Assembly (NCBI GenBank): GCA_963708905.1
Contig: CAVPUV010000072.1
Coordinates: forward strand, 1 to 64,000
DNA length: 64,000 bases
Direction of reading: 5' to 3'
From: SHZL01 sp963708905
GTDB lineage: Bacteria; Pseudomonadota; Gammaproteobacteria; Xanthomonadales; SZUA-36
Of this stretch, positions 36,973 to 45,725 are shown piece after piece. Both the position numbers and the translations under genes were made by a program. The first letter of the stretch is position 1, and each line of letters begins with the position of its first letter. A model generated the notes under the pieces. That model did not search any database. It was not told the origin of the DNA and worked only from the letters and a program-made list of their open reading frames with translations.

Positions 36973-37557
36973 TCAGGGGTACAAGCGTTGTATTATCCAT
37001 TGACCGCCTTCCTGACTGTATTTAAAGCGGTCGTGCAGGCGAAACTTCCGTCCTTGCCAAAACTCCACGGTTTCCGGCTGTAAACGAAAGCCAGACCAGT
37101 AAGGTGGACGCGGGATGTCCCTGCCCTGGTATTTTTCTTCAAACTCCCGGACCCTTTGCTCCAGCGTCTCCCGGCTGTCCAGCACTTGCGACTGCAAGGA
37201 TGCCCACGCCCCGACCTGGCTGCCGCGGTCACGGGTGGAAAAGTAGGCATCAGCCTCTTCATCAGTTACGGACTTGACGCTGCCGGCCAGTTGCACCTGG
37301 TTTTCAATGGCCTTCCACAGGAAAGTCGCCGCCGCCCGTGGGCAGGACTGCAGCTGTTGGCCTTTCTGGCTGTTCCTGTTGCTGAAGAAAACGAATCCGT
37401 CGCAATCCAGTGCCTTGAGCAGTACAGTGCGCGACGTAACCAGGCCGTGCCCATCGCTGGTGGCCAGCACCATGGCCGTGGGCTCAAGTTCGCCCGCTAC
37501 GCGCGCCGCGTGCATGGTGCGATTGAAACGATCGATGATTTCCTGGGACAGATCCAC
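36973..37557 (-). CDS. pdxH: Pyridoxamine 5'-phosphate oxidase
   Basis: FMN enzyme that makes pyridoxal 5'-phosphate. About 194 residues with AMVLATSDGHGLVTSRTVLLKALD, FVFFSNRNSQKGQQL, RAAATFLWKAIENQVQLAGSV, SRDRGSQVGAWAS-type segment and the C-terminal PPYWSGFRLQPETVEFWQGRKFRLHDRF. I chose GTG 37557 (VDLSQEIIDRFNRTMHAA): it leaves 14 bp after the exosortase stop, while longer readings would run inside that gene. No strong ribosome site is visible. With yggS 1.4 kb away this places two vitamin B6 genes close together. Confidence 0.93.
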   Translation of the reverse strand: MDLSQEIIDRFNRTMHAARVAGELEPTAMVLATSDGHGLVTSRTVLLKALDCDGFVFFSNRNSQKGQQLQSCPRAAATFLWKAIENQVQLAGSVKSVTDEEADAYFSTRDRGSQVGAWASLQSQVLDSRETLEQRVREFEEKYQGRDIPRPPYWSGFRLQPETVEFWQGRKFRLHDRFKYSQEGGQWIIQRLYP

Positions 37558-37571
37558 AGTTAGTACCGTGA

Positions 37572-38147
37572 TCAGTCCTGCGGTCCCGTCTGTGCCGCCT
37601 GCTGACGCCGCAGCTTCGCCTGGGGTAAGGTGCGCAACCAGATCAACCACACCACGAGCGCATCCATTATGATCAGTGCCTGCCACAAGTAGAGATGGAA
37701 CCATTCGAATGCCACCTGGTTCCATTGTCCGAGATAAAACAGACTGACAATCCTGATGATATTAAGAATCTGAATGGCAAAAAACCCCACCACGAAACCC
37801 ATCAGCTTGTTTTTAATGGGTGCCGGAAAGGCAAAAATCGCAGCACACAGAATGATCATAGCTTCCACACCGTTACATCCCCGCTCGATGCGGACACCAA
37901 ACCCGCTGGCCTGGTCCTTGATCACATTTACCCGGGCAATCACGCCGTCATCAAAAAACTGGATAATCCACACACTGATGTCGGCAACATAAGATGTGAA
38001 AGGCAGGATGACGTACTTTTCCGCCGGCTGTAGAATCTCCAGCGTGAACAGACCGACCAGCAACACCGTGAACAAAATGAAAAATCGAATCATCGGGAAT
38101 GGCAACACAGGTAGCGAAAAAGTTCCGCCATGGTACCCAATGTTCAC
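37572..38147 (-). CDS. Exosortase, XrtH-like
   Basis: A 191-residue (or shorter, from an internal Met such as MIRFFILF near residue 19) integral membrane protein with the exosortase triad: Cys in ERGCNGVEAMIILCAAIFAFP, Arg in LNIIRIVSLFYLGQWN, and His in FEWFHLYLWQALIIMDALVVW. Exosortases process C-terminally tagged exported proteins; the short length and sequence suit XrtH, whose targets end in an IPTLxxWG-type tag. No such target is coded in this window, so the substrate gene must be elsewhere. It is followed by pdxH after 14 bp and is divergent from aroK. Confidence 0.85.
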   Translation of the reverse strand: MNIGYHGGTFSLPVLPFPMIRFFILFTVLLVGLFTLEILQPAEKYVILPFTSYVADISVWIIQFFDDGVIARVNVIKDQASGFGVRIERGCNGVEAMIILCAAIFAFPAPIKNKLMGFVVGFFAIQILNIIRIVSLFYLGQWNQVAFEWFHLYLWQALIIMDALVVWLIWLRTLPQAKLRRQQAAQTGPQD

Positions 38148-38178
38148 ACCGCGTGCACGCTCAAAATAAGGTCAGACC

Positions 38179-38754
38179 ATGCCTGATGCAAAAAAGAATA
38201 TATACCTGATCGGGCCCATGGGATCAGGTAAGACCACGATTGGTTATCGTCTGGCACAGAAATTTGGCATGTCATTTTATGACAGCGACCAGGAAATCGA
38301 GACCCATACAGGCGCCAGTGTGAGCCTGATATTTGAAATCGAAGGAGAAGCAGGATTTCGTCAACGCGAGAAGCGGATGCTGCAACGACTTTCCATGCTG
38401 GAAGGCGTTCTGGTCGCGACGGGTGGCGGCGCCATCATCGACCAGGACAACCGGGATCTCCTGCGTAGCAGCGGGATCGTGGTTTATTTGCGGACCTCGG
38501 TCGACCAGCAACTGGACCGCCTTGGCCGGGACCGGTCACGGCCACTGCTGCAAACTCCGGACAAACACTGCAAACTGCTGGAACTGGCCCAGGACAGAAA
38601 CCCGCTCTACGAGCAGACAGCAGACCTCATTTTCCCGGCGAAAAATCGCAATATTGACAGCACGGTGAACCAGATTTACCAGGCCATTTGCAGGTATCGT
38701 GACCCTACCGGAGCCGAGTCTCATGACCCTAACAACGCCAGATCCGGATCCTGA
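38179..38754 (+). CDS. aroK: Shikimate kinase
   Basis: Phosphorylates shikimate in chorismate synthesis. The 191-residue protein has Walker A GPMGSGKTT (residues 12-20), shikimate-binding DSDQEIETHTGASVSLIFEIEGEAGFRQRE, GGGAI in LVATGGGAIID, and the lid RDRSRPLLQ. The C-terminal ~18 residues (DPTGAESHDPNNARSGS) are unusual and polar. It ends one base before the aroB start, so the pair is an operon. Confidence 0.95.
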   Translation: MPDAKKNIYLIGPMGSGKTTIGYRLAQKFGMSFYDSDQEIETHTGASVSLIFEIEGEAGFRQREKRMLQRLSMLEGVLVATGGGAIIDQDNRDLLRSSGIVVYLRTSVDQQLDRLGRDRSRPLLQTPDKHCKLLELAQDRNPLYEQTADLIFPAKNRNIDSTVNQIYQAICRYRDPTGAESHDPNNARSGS

Positions 38755-38755
38755 C

Positions 38756-39850
38756 ATGCAAACCATCGAGGTCAATCTCGCCGGTGGGTCATATCCGGTT
38801 TACCTGGGCTGCGACATCATCGATGACAAACCCTTGTGGCGAACACACCTCGGCCGGGGCAAAACCCTGATTGTCAGTAATGATGTGGTCGCCCCGCTGT
38901 ACCTGGATCGGCTGCGCGCTGCTTTAGCGGGACGTGAAGTGGCGGCGCACATCATTCCCGATGGGGAATATTGCAAGACCAGGGATACCTGGTCAGGCAT
39001 CATCGACCGGCTCGTCGGCATGCATGCCAAGCGGGACGCGACAGTCATTGCGCTGGGTGGCGGCGTGGTCGGCGATATCACTGGATTTGCCGCCGCGAGC
39101 TATATGCGGGGCATTCAGTTCATGCAGGTGCCCACTACCTTGCTGGCGCAAGTCGATGCTTCCGTGGGTGGGAAAACCGGGATCAACCATCCGCAGGGCA
39201 AAAACCTGATCGGTGCTTTTCACCAGCCGGTGGCCGTCATCATCGATACGAGTACACTGGCAACCCTGCCGCAACGCGAGTTCAATGCAGGGCTGGCGGA
39301 AGTGGTGAAGTACGGCGCCATCATGGACCAGGGTTTTTTTGACTGGATGGAGTCTGCAGCTGCGGGTATCTGTTCGCGCGACACAAAAATTTTGCATCAC
39401 CTGATCCATCAATCCGTGCTGAACAAGTCTAAGGTCGTTGCGCAGGACGAAAGGGAAGGCGGAATACGGGCCCTGCTTAATTTTGGCCACAGTTTTGGCC
39501 ACGCTTTGGAGACATTGACCGGGTACAAACGGTACCTGCACGGAGAGGCCGTGGCCATCGGCATGGTGGTCGCCGCTCGCCTCAGCGAGTTGCGTGGTTT
39601 GTGCGCCAGCGGCACTGCGGATAGACTTCGCGGTCTGTTGCAGCGCTTTGATCTTGCGCTTGAACTGCCGCAATGTGTTACCGCCAACGCCATTACAGAG
39701 GCGCTCGAACTGGACAAGAAGGGATTGACCAGCGGGCTCAGACTGATCCTGCTAAAGGCCATCGGCAGTGCCGTGATCGATGATCAAAGCACGGCTGAGC
39801 AGATCGCAAATGCTATTGAATTATGCCGACCAGCGCCGGACCGGCCTTGA
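38756..39850 (+). CDS. aroB: 3-dehydroquinate synthase
   Basis: Second step of the shikimate pathway, a NAD+- and metal-dependent cyclisation. From ATG 38756 (QTIEVNLAGGSYPVYLG), 364 residues. Landmarks: TVIALGGGVVGDITGFAAASYMRG, FMQVPTTLLAQVDASVGGKTGINHPQGKNLIG, FNAGLAEVVKYG, and metal ligands in LLNFGHSFGHALE and YLHGEAVAIGM. The ATG 57 bp upstream would lie within aroK and adds a non-family tail. aroK-aroB-hemE run in one direction. Confidence 0.95.
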   Translation: MQTIEVNLAGGSYPVYLGCDIIDDKPLWRTHLGRGKTLIVSNDVVAPLYLDRLRAALAGREVAAHIIPDGEYCKTRDTWSGIIDRLVGMHAKRDATVIALGGGVVGDITGFAAASYMRGIQFMQVPTTLLAQVDASVGGKTGINHPQGKNLIGAFHQPVAVIIDTSTLATLPQREFNAGLAEVVKYGAIMDQGFFDWMESAAAGICSRDTKILHHLIHQSVLNKSKVVAQDEREGGIRALLNFGHSFGHALETLTGYKRYLHGEAVAIGMVVAARLSELRGLCASGTADRLRGLLQRFDLALELPQCVTANAITEALELDKKGLTSGLRLILLKAIGSAVIDDQSTAEQIANAIELCRPAPDRP

Positions 39851-39871
39851 GCCGGATGAAGGAAATGTTTG

Positions 39872-40939
39872 ATGAAACTAAAAAATGATCTGATTATCAA
39901 GGCCTTGCTTCGCCAGCCCGTAGACCGTACTCCACTTTGGGTGATGCGCCAGGCGGGTCGCTATCTGCCCGAATACCTCGAAACCCGGGCGCAAGCCGGC
40001 AGCTTCGTGAATCTGTGCCGCACACCCGAGCTGGCTTGCGAAGTAACGCTGCAGCCTTTACGCCGGTTCAAACTGGATGCGGCCATTATATTTTCCGACA
40101 TCCTGACCATTCCGGATGCGATGGGGCTGGGACTGTATTTTACCGAGGGTGAAGGACCACGCTTCAGCAAACCCATAGCAACCCCCGCGGACATCCGCAA
40201 TCTTCCGCGGCCGGAGGTCAGGGAATCGCTGTCTTACGTCATGGATGCCATCAGGATGGTGCGCCATGAACTCGATGGCCGCGTTCCGCTGATCGGATTC
40301 AGCGGCAGTCCCTGGACTCTGGCCACCTACATGGTTGAAGGCGGGTCGAGCAAATCATTCAGTAAAATCAAGAAACTCATTTACGATGAACCCGCATTGG
40401 CGCATGTGTTGCTGGAAAAGCTGGCAGACAGCGTCACGGACTACCTCAATGCTCAAATCCACAGCGGCGCACAGCTCATTCAAATCTTCGATACCTGGGG
40501 CGGGATATTGTCTGCCGATACGTTCCGGGAATTCTCGTTACGCTACCTGGACCGGATCGTTGCCGGACTGACGCGCCAACACGACGGCCAGCGCATACCT
40601 GTGATCCTGTTCTGTAAAGGCAGTAATGCACACCTGGAAGCCCAGGCGGATACAGGCTGTGATGCACTCGGCGTCGACTGGACGATTACTTTGGCGGAAG
40701 CGCGCGCTCGTGTAGGGCATCGCGTTGCACTGCAGGGCAATCTGGATCCGGCGGTATTGCTCGCCAGGCCAGAGGTCATTCACCAGCAAACCAACCATGT
40801 CCTCGCCAGTTTTGGCCAGGGCGCCGGTCATGTATTCAACCTGGGACATGGTATTACTCCTGACGTGAACCCGGACCACCTGCAAGCCCTGATCGATGCC
40901 GTGGCGCAACTGAGCCCGGCGTTTCACTTAGTACCGTGA
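39872..40939 (+). CDS. hemE: Uroporphyrinogen decarboxylase
   Basis: Heme synthesis: decarboxylates uroporphyrinogen III to coproporphyrinogen III. 355 residues from ATG 39872, preceded by GAAGGAAA. Landmarks: PLWVMRQAGRYLPEY near residue 21, FSDILTIPDAMGLGLYF, GFSGSPWTLATYMVEGGSS, QIFDTWGG, VALQGNLDPAVLLA and FNLGHGITPDV. The last codons and TGA stop (GTA CCG TGA, 40931-40939) are made by the left arm of the palindromic element that follows, so the natural C-terminus may have been trimmed or replaced slightly; length is nonetheless normal. Confidence 0.95.
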   Translation: MKLKNDLIIKALLRQPVDRTPLWVMRQAGRYLPEYLETRAQAGSFVNLCRTPELACEVTLQPLRRFKLDAAIIFSDILTIPDAMGLGLYFTEGEGPRFSKPIATPADIRNLPRPEVRESLSYVMDAIRMVRHELDGRVPLIGFSGSPWTLATYMVEGGSSKSFSKIKKLIYDEPALAHVLLEKLADSVTDYLNAQIHSGAQLIQIFDTWGGILSADTFREFSLRYLDRIVAGLTRQHDGQRIPVILFCKGSNAHLEAQADTGCDALGVDWTITLAEARARVGHRVALQGNLDPAVLLARPEVIHQQTNHVLASFGQGAGHVFNLGHGITPDVNPDHLQALIDAVAQLSPAFHLVP

Positions 40940-41110
40940 CCCATAGATTTCGATACAACCAGAGCCCCCCGGATGTGCCAGGACAAGGCGCAGCGCGCAG
41001 GCAATGGCCCCCCCAGTCCTTGTCAAGCGCTGCAACGCCGTCCTGGTGCATCCCGGGGGCTCCCTTCGGGCGAGCCGCTGGTCGTGTCGAAATCTATGGG
41101 TCACGGTACT
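40930..41110. mobile_element. 181-bp palindromic element (MITE-like) between convergent genes
   Basis: The ends are inverted repeats: 24 bases from 40930 (AGTACCGTGACCCATAGATT...) match the complement of the right end finishing at 41110 perfectly, and the match continues imperfectly (ACAACCAG against ACGACCAG; GGATGTGCCAGGAC against GGATGCACCAGGAC) for about 55 bases, with an inner hairpin GGCTCGCCCGAAGGGAGCC on the complement strand. The left arm supplies the hemE TGA stop and the right arm the TAG stop of the kinase gene. No ORF of note inside. A non-autonomous mobile element or a dispersed palindromic unit is inferred; no second copy is in the window. Confidence 0.72.
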
Positions 41111-42293
41111 TAGCCCTTTGCAGCGCGAGCTGCAACATCAGAGGCGCCAGGTTTGACTGCAGTATCGGCTGAGGTAGCTCCAGCGCGCGGATTCCCGGCT
41201 CATCTTCCCACCCCATGGCAGCTGATGGGAAATAACGCGACAGCAACACCGGTCTGCCGGACCCGGCGGCCGCCTGCAAGCCACCGATCGAAGAGTCGAC
41301 AAGCTCAGAGTCGCAAATCACGGCATCGCACTGATCCGGTAGTCGCCGAAGTTTCTGCCTTGCCATGAAGCTCACCTGAACACCGATACGTCGCAGCCAA
41401 TGCGTCACTACCCGGCCGACTGGCTGGCCCAGCCCCAGCTGACATTGCAGGCCCGAGAGCAGGGCCGGATGTAAGCGATGGCTTGTGTCATGAGCGGGTT
41501 CAACTATGCCGGGCAGCACCACCTTGAAACAGGTTCCGCCAGAATTTGACCGATGCTGCACGCTGCCCCCCAGCAACTGTGTAATGCGTTCGCAAACAAA
41601 AAGGCCCAGTCCCGATCCACCATACTGCTGCGCCACATCACCGCTGCCTTGTTCGCGAATGGAGTAAATTCGCCGGCCGTCACTGTGCGCAATGCCGATG
41701 CCGGTGTCACGAACCTGCAATACGATACCCCGTTTGCCATGCTGGTCAGGTTCAGCCGGATGGGCTTCCACCAGAACGTGACCACGTTGGGTGAATTTGA
41801 TGGCATTGGCCAGCAGGTTGTCCAGCAGCTGGCGCAAACAGGCACCATCGGAATACCAGTTTTCCGCCAGGCGGTGATCAAAAACCAGGTACAGCCCGAT
41901 ACCCTTGTCCATTGCCGCCGGCCAGTGTGCCCGGATCACCTGTTCGAGCAATTTCAGACCGTTGACCGGCTCAGGTCCGGCCAGATTGACCGCGGACTCA
42001 GCCGTACGCATTCTCTCTACCAGCCTCCCCATTTGCCGGCCCGATGCTTGCAGCGCCAACACGAACTGCTGCTGCTCCCCGGCAAGCCGGGCGTCGCTCA
42101 GCAGTGCGGACATCCCCAGAATACCGGTCAGCGGCGTTCTCAGTTCATGCCACAGCAGGTTCATGCCGGTGGATCGGACCCACCTTGCCGGCAGGCGACG
42201 TGAAGTAAATCCAGCTCGAGTCCGCGACAATCCACCGATAAGCCGATGCACGGGGCGCCGAGGTTTCAGCACCCGGAAGGTTTTGCCTCGCAT
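41094..42293 (-). CDS. Hybrid-type histidine kinase without membrane domain
   Basis: A 399-residue soluble protein. Residues 1-45 are basic and unstructured-looking. HisKA with His in LLWHELRTPLTGILGMSALL (near residue 50), HATPase_c with N box QLLDNLLANAIKFTQRG, G1 DTGIGIA, G2 GGSGLGLFVCERITQLLGG, then a C-terminal ~120 residues that look like a degenerate receiver or a REC-like output (HWLRRIGVQVSFMARQ, CDAVICDSELVD, GRPVLLSRY). No transmembrane segment or sensor domain is seen, so it may depend on a partner. The last five residues (AKYRDP end) and stop are coded by a palindromic element. The 186 bp upstream hold no clear feature. Confidence 0.82.
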   Translation of the reverse strand: MRGKTFRVLKPRRPVHRLIGGLSRTRAGFTSRRLPARWVRSTGMNLLWHELRTPLTGILGMSALLSDARLAGEQQQFVLALQASGRQMGRLVERMRTAESAVNLAGPEPVNGLKLLEQVIRAHWPAAMDKGIGLYLVFDHRLAENWYSDGACLRQLLDNLLANAIKFTQRGHVLVEAHPAEPDQHGKRGIVLQVRDTGIGIAHSDGRRIYSIREQGSGDVAQQYGGSGLGLFVCERITQLLGGSVQHRSNSGGTCFKVVLPGIVEPAHDTSHRLHPALLSGLQCQLGLGQPVGRVVTHWLRRIGVQVSFMARQKLRRLPDQCDAVICDSELVDSSIGGLQAAAGSGRPVLLSRYFPSAAMGWEDEPGIRALELPQPILQSNLAPLMLQLALQRAKYRDP

Positions 42294-42479
42294 GACGATC
42301 CCCTTTCCTCACCGCGCCTGTACAGTTGTCAACCCAACGACAGCTGAACAATGCGCCTTCCCCTGGTTGCCAATGTACTACCTGGATTTCCAACGCGCAA
42401 TGGCTGCTCGTCTGGACTCAGGCGCGATCATCCCTGCTCTGTGCCGCCCCCTGCTGTCTGTTCTGAAACCGGGCTGCCC

Positions 42480-44105
42480 TTATTCGGCCTGATCCACGGC
42501 AATGCCGGCTTGTTCAAGGAAATCCTTCAGGCCTTGCAACTGGCAGGCAAAATTCTTCCAGTTATTGACCGAACGCTGGTGAACCTTCTCGCGCACCTGG
42601 ACCGAACTCGCGCTGGCGCTGGGGGTCTCGTTCTGCTCAAAATCAAGGCATGCCTGCTCGAATTCCAGCCCCAGTTTATCCAGCAGACTCCGTATCTGGC
42701 CCTCGGGCTCAGCCACCAGAGACTCGTACCTCACCTCGATCAGGCGATGCTGCAGAACCTTTGCCCAGTGCCGGTAAAGACGCTCATAAGCAAGGTAATA
42801 TCTGCCCACGTCCTCCAGGGTGTAGGCAAACCTGAAAAAAGACTGTTTATACATGGCGAAGCAGGCATCCATCGGGTGGCGCCGCAGGTGCACCAGGTGC
42901 GCTCGCGGAAACGCCTTGGCGATGAATCCCAGGTAGAGGAAATTGAGGGGATACTTGTCGATGAAAAACGGAAGGCCAGCCAGGCGGTACTCGACCGCGT
43001 CGAGGTAGCCGGCGGCAATCCGGCGGATGTCCTTGCGCGCCGCGGCGGCGATGATCTCCGGACTCATTTCGCTGCCACTGCGCAGGCCGCTGGCGCGCTT
43101 GATGGCGATCTGCATGAAAAACGTCTCATCGGCGCTTTCGACCCGCGAATGGCTGGCGATGATACGCTCCGTCAGGGTGGTGCCGGTGCGCGGCAACCCG
43201 ACCACGAAAATCGGTGTTTGGCTGCGGGCATCCACGGTCTTGACCGGTGCCCTGGCGGCAGTGTCCGCAGCCAGCCAGCGGCCGTCACAGACCTCGATAA
43301 CGCGGTCGATCAGCTCGATGTCCTGACCCAGGTCGTAACCGGCCGCCCGGGCCACGGCGGAGGCGGCGTCCCCGCCCCGCTGGTAGTAGCCGAACGACTC
43401 CTCCCACTCACCGAGATCCTCGAGCTCCTTGGCGATGGCGTAATACAGGAAAATATTTTTCTCCGGCGGCAAGCGTGTGTCATCGAGGATCTGCAACATC
43501 TGCTCGATGTGCGCCCGGTCCCGTGCCCGGCCCAGGCGTGAGAGTTCATAATGGTTGCGCTGATGCCCCGGGTGCCGGGCGAGCAGATCGAGATAGGCAG
43601 ACCTGGCTTCGTCGATTCGCCCCAGCAATACGGCGCAGGCCGCCAGGTTGGCCTGGAATCGTTCGATTCCCGGTTGCAGATCGTTGGCTTTGCGGTACAG
43701 CGGCCAGGCCCGGGCGTGCAGTCCCAGCCGGGTCCAGACCGTTGCGGCCATATCCAGGTAAAGCGGACTGTTCAGCAGCAAGGGTTCGCAGGAATCCAAC
43801 AGGTCACGCGCCTGGCGATGGCGCATCTGGCTCCAGTACAACTGCGCCAGCTCCACCGCCGCGTCGTAGCGACCGGAATCGAGGCGCAGGGCGCGCTCAA
43901 AATTGACGATTGCCTGTCGCGGCCTGCCGGCGGCCTGTTCCGCCAGACCGGTGAGGAACCAGCCCTCTGGGCTGAGCCGGTTCTGCTGCAGCAGCTGCCG
44001 TGCGCCGGCGGCGACGCGCGGCCAGTCACCGGCGCGGACCGCCGTGCGCGCGACGGCACTGATGCGGGCGAAGTCGTTGTTCACGGCCTGACTCACACTA
44101 GCCAA
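42480..44105 (-). CDS. TPR-containing sulfotransferase, paralog B
   Basis: A 541-residue protein: an N-terminal half of TPR repeats (about residues 1-220; GRPRQAIVNFERALRLDSGRYDAAVELAQLY is diagnostic in pattern) and a C-terminal PAPS-dependent sulfotransferase domain. The 5'-phosphosulfate loop is FVVGLPRTGTTLTERIIASHS (about residue 290) and the 3'-phosphate region LVHLRRHPMDACFAMYKQ with Arg, Asp and Ser-equivalent positions. The acceptor is unknown. It lies one base after its tandem paralog, sharing near-identical order of motifs throughout, so the pair arose by duplication. No signal peptide, hence cytoplasmic. Confidence 0.88.
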   Translation of the reverse strand: MASVSQAVNNDFARISAVARTAVRAGDWPRVAAGARQLLQQNRLSPEGWFLTGLAEQAAGRPRQAIVNFERALRLDSGRYDAAVELAQLYWSQMRHRQARDLLDSCEPLLLNSPLYLDMAATVWTRLGLHARAWPLYRKANDLQPGIERFQANLAACAVLLGRIDEARSAYLDLLARHPGHQRNHYELSRLGRARDRAHIEQMLQILDDTRLPPEKNIFLYYAIAKELEDLGEWEESFGYYQRGGDAASAVARAAGYDLGQDIELIDRVIEVCDGRWLAADTAARAPVKTVDARSQTPIFVVGLPRTGTTLTERIIASHSRVESADETFFMQIAIKRASGLRSGSEMSPEIIAAAARKDIRRIAAGYLDAVEYRLAGLPFFIDKYPLNFLYLGFIAKAFPRAHLVHLRRHPMDACFAMYKQSFFRFAYTLEDVGRYYLAYERLYRHWAKVLQHRLIEVRYESLVAEPEGQIRSLLDKLGLEFEQACLDFEQNETPSASASSVQVREKVHQRSVNNWKNFACQLQGLKDFLEQAGIAVDQAE

Positions 44106-44106
44106 C

Positions 44107-45690
44107 TCACTCGATGCGGATACCCGCGCTTTCGAGCTGCTCCTTCAGAGGCTGTAACTGCCCGGCAAAATGTTTCCAGCGCTGCACCGAACCGCTGTGG
44201 ACCTTTTCCCGCACCTGCACGCTGCTGGCGGTGGTGCTCGGCGCGAGGTTGCGGTCGAAGTCCAGGCAGGCCTGCTCGAACGGGAGGCCAAGCCGTTCGA
44301 GCAGGCGGCGGGTCTCTCCTTCCTGGTCCGCCACCAGCGCCTCGTATTCGACCTCGACCAGGCGGTCACCGAGAACCTGCTGCCAGTGGCGGCGCAGCCG
44401 GTCATAGGCGACGTAATAGCGGCCCAGGCTGTCCAGGGAATAAGAGAACTTGTAGGCCCAGGTGAACACCTGTTTGTACATGGAAAAACAGGCATCCATC
44501 GGGTTGCGCAGCAGGTGCACGATGCGAGCTTCGGGCCAGGCCCGGGCGATGAAACCCAGATACAGAAAATTGAACGGCAGTTTGTCGATGAACATCGGCT
44601 CCGCGCCCAGGCGGTAGTCTACCGCGTCCAGGTAGCCCCTGGCGATCAGACCCATGTCCTTGTGCGCCAGGGCCGTGATCATGGCCGGGCTCATGCTCTC
44701 GACGCTGGCGACGCCGCTTTCGCGCCGCAACACCATTTGCAGAAACAGCGTTTCGCCCAGGCTGTGTACGCGGGAATGCGAAGACAAGATGCGTTCGGTC
44801 AGGGTGGTGCCGGTACGCGGCAGACCGACGATGAAGAGCGGGGTCCGGCCGGATTCGCCGCGCCGCGTGTCGTGCGAGGTATCCGTCAGCCAGGCGCTGT
44901 CGCAAACCTCGATGATACGATCGATCAGGGCAATATCTCCGGTGACATCGTAGGCGGCGACCTTGCTGACGGCATCTCCTGCCAGGCGATAGTACTCGAA
45001 CGATTCATCCCACTGCTGCAGATCCTCGAGTTCCTTGGCAATGGCGTAAAACAGCGGAATCTGGTTCTCGGCTGGCTCGCTGCTCGCGCGCAGGATTTCC
45101 TTCATCTGTTCCACGTGAGTCAAGTCCGTGGCTTTCCCCAGGCGGGACAAGTGGTAATGATTACGCCGGTGGTTCGGAAAGCGCCGCAGCAGAGCCAGGT
45201 AGAGCTCGCGGGCTTCCTCGATCTTGCCCAGGTACACGGCGCAAGCCGCCCGGTTGGCCTGAAACAGATCAGCGCCGGGCTGCAGCTCGTTGGCTTTTAC
45301 ATACAGTGGCCAGGCCTTCTGCGGCAGCCCGATTTCGGTGTAAACGGTAGCGGCCATATCGAGATAGATCGGGCTATTGAACAGGGCATCCTGGTAGCGC
45401 GCCAGCAGCGCGGCGGCATCACCATTGCGGCGCGCGCTCGAATACTGATTGGCCAGTTCGACCGCGGCATCGTAGCGGGCAGGATCCGCTGCCAGCGCCT
45501 TCTCGAAAGCCTCGATCGCCCTGAGTGGCTTTTTCTGTACTTTCCAGGACAGACCGTCGAGAAAATGCCCTTCGGCATTGCCCGGTTCACGGCGCAGGAT
45601 TTCCGTCGCGCAGGCCGCCACAATGGCCCATTCACGGGTCTCCACGGCGCGCCGGGCCGTCGTGCTGATGCGGGATAACTCACTGTTCAT
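44107..45690 (-). CDS. TPR-containing sulfotransferase, paralog A
   Basis: A 527-residue TPR-sulfotransferase like its neighbour. TPR-type helices fill residues 1-230 (LRAIEAFEKALAADPARYDAAVELANQY region), followed by the sulfotransferase domain with FIVGLPRTGTTLTERILSSHS and IVHLLRNPMDACFSMYKQVF. The two proteins share the C-terminal signature ASSVQVREKVH. TPR-sulfotransferases are common in marine and soil proteobacteria next to TonB receptors and oxygenases; acceptors are largely unknown. The ATG at 45690 lies 36 bp from copy 4 of the five-hairpin repeat. Genes here look richer in G+C than flanking housekeeping genes. Confidence 0.88.
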   Translation of the reverse strand: MNSELSRISTTARRAVETREWAIVAACATEILRREPGNAEGHFLDGLSWKVQKKPLRAIEAFEKALAADPARYDAAVELANQYSSARRNGDAAALLARYQDALFNSPIYLDMAATVYTEIGLPQKAWPLYVKANELQPGADLFQANRAACAVYLGKIEEARELYLALLRRFPNHRRNHYHLSRLGKATDLTHVEQMKEILRASSEPAENQIPLFYAIAKELEDLQQWDESFEYYRLAGDAVSKVAAYDVTGDIALIDRIIEVCDSAWLTDTSHDTRRGESGRTPLFIVGLPRTGTTLTERILSSHSRVHSLGETLFLQMVLRRESGVASVESMSPAMITALAHKDMGLIARGYLDAVDYRLGAEPMFIDKLPFNFLYLGFIARAWPEARIVHLLRNPMDACFSMYKQVFTWAYKFSYSLDSLGRYYVAYDRLRRHWQQVLGDRLVEVEYEALVADQEGETRRLLERLGLPFEQACLDFDRNLAPSTTASSVQVREKVHSGSVQRWKHFAGQLQPLKEQLESAGIRIE

Positions 45691-45725
45691 CCCGCTATTG
45701 TTAAGGAATTGCCGCTGCTATACTA

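Noticed and set aside
42351..43541. Plus-strand ORF opposite sulfotransferase paralog B
   Set aside because: Covers the sulfotransferase domain in antisense and lacks a plausible start signal.
44170..45678. Long plus-strand ORF opposite sulfotransferase paralog A
   Set aside because: Shadow of a GC-rich gene on the other strand; its translation has no recognisable motifs while the minus strand has clear TPR and sulfotransferase domains.
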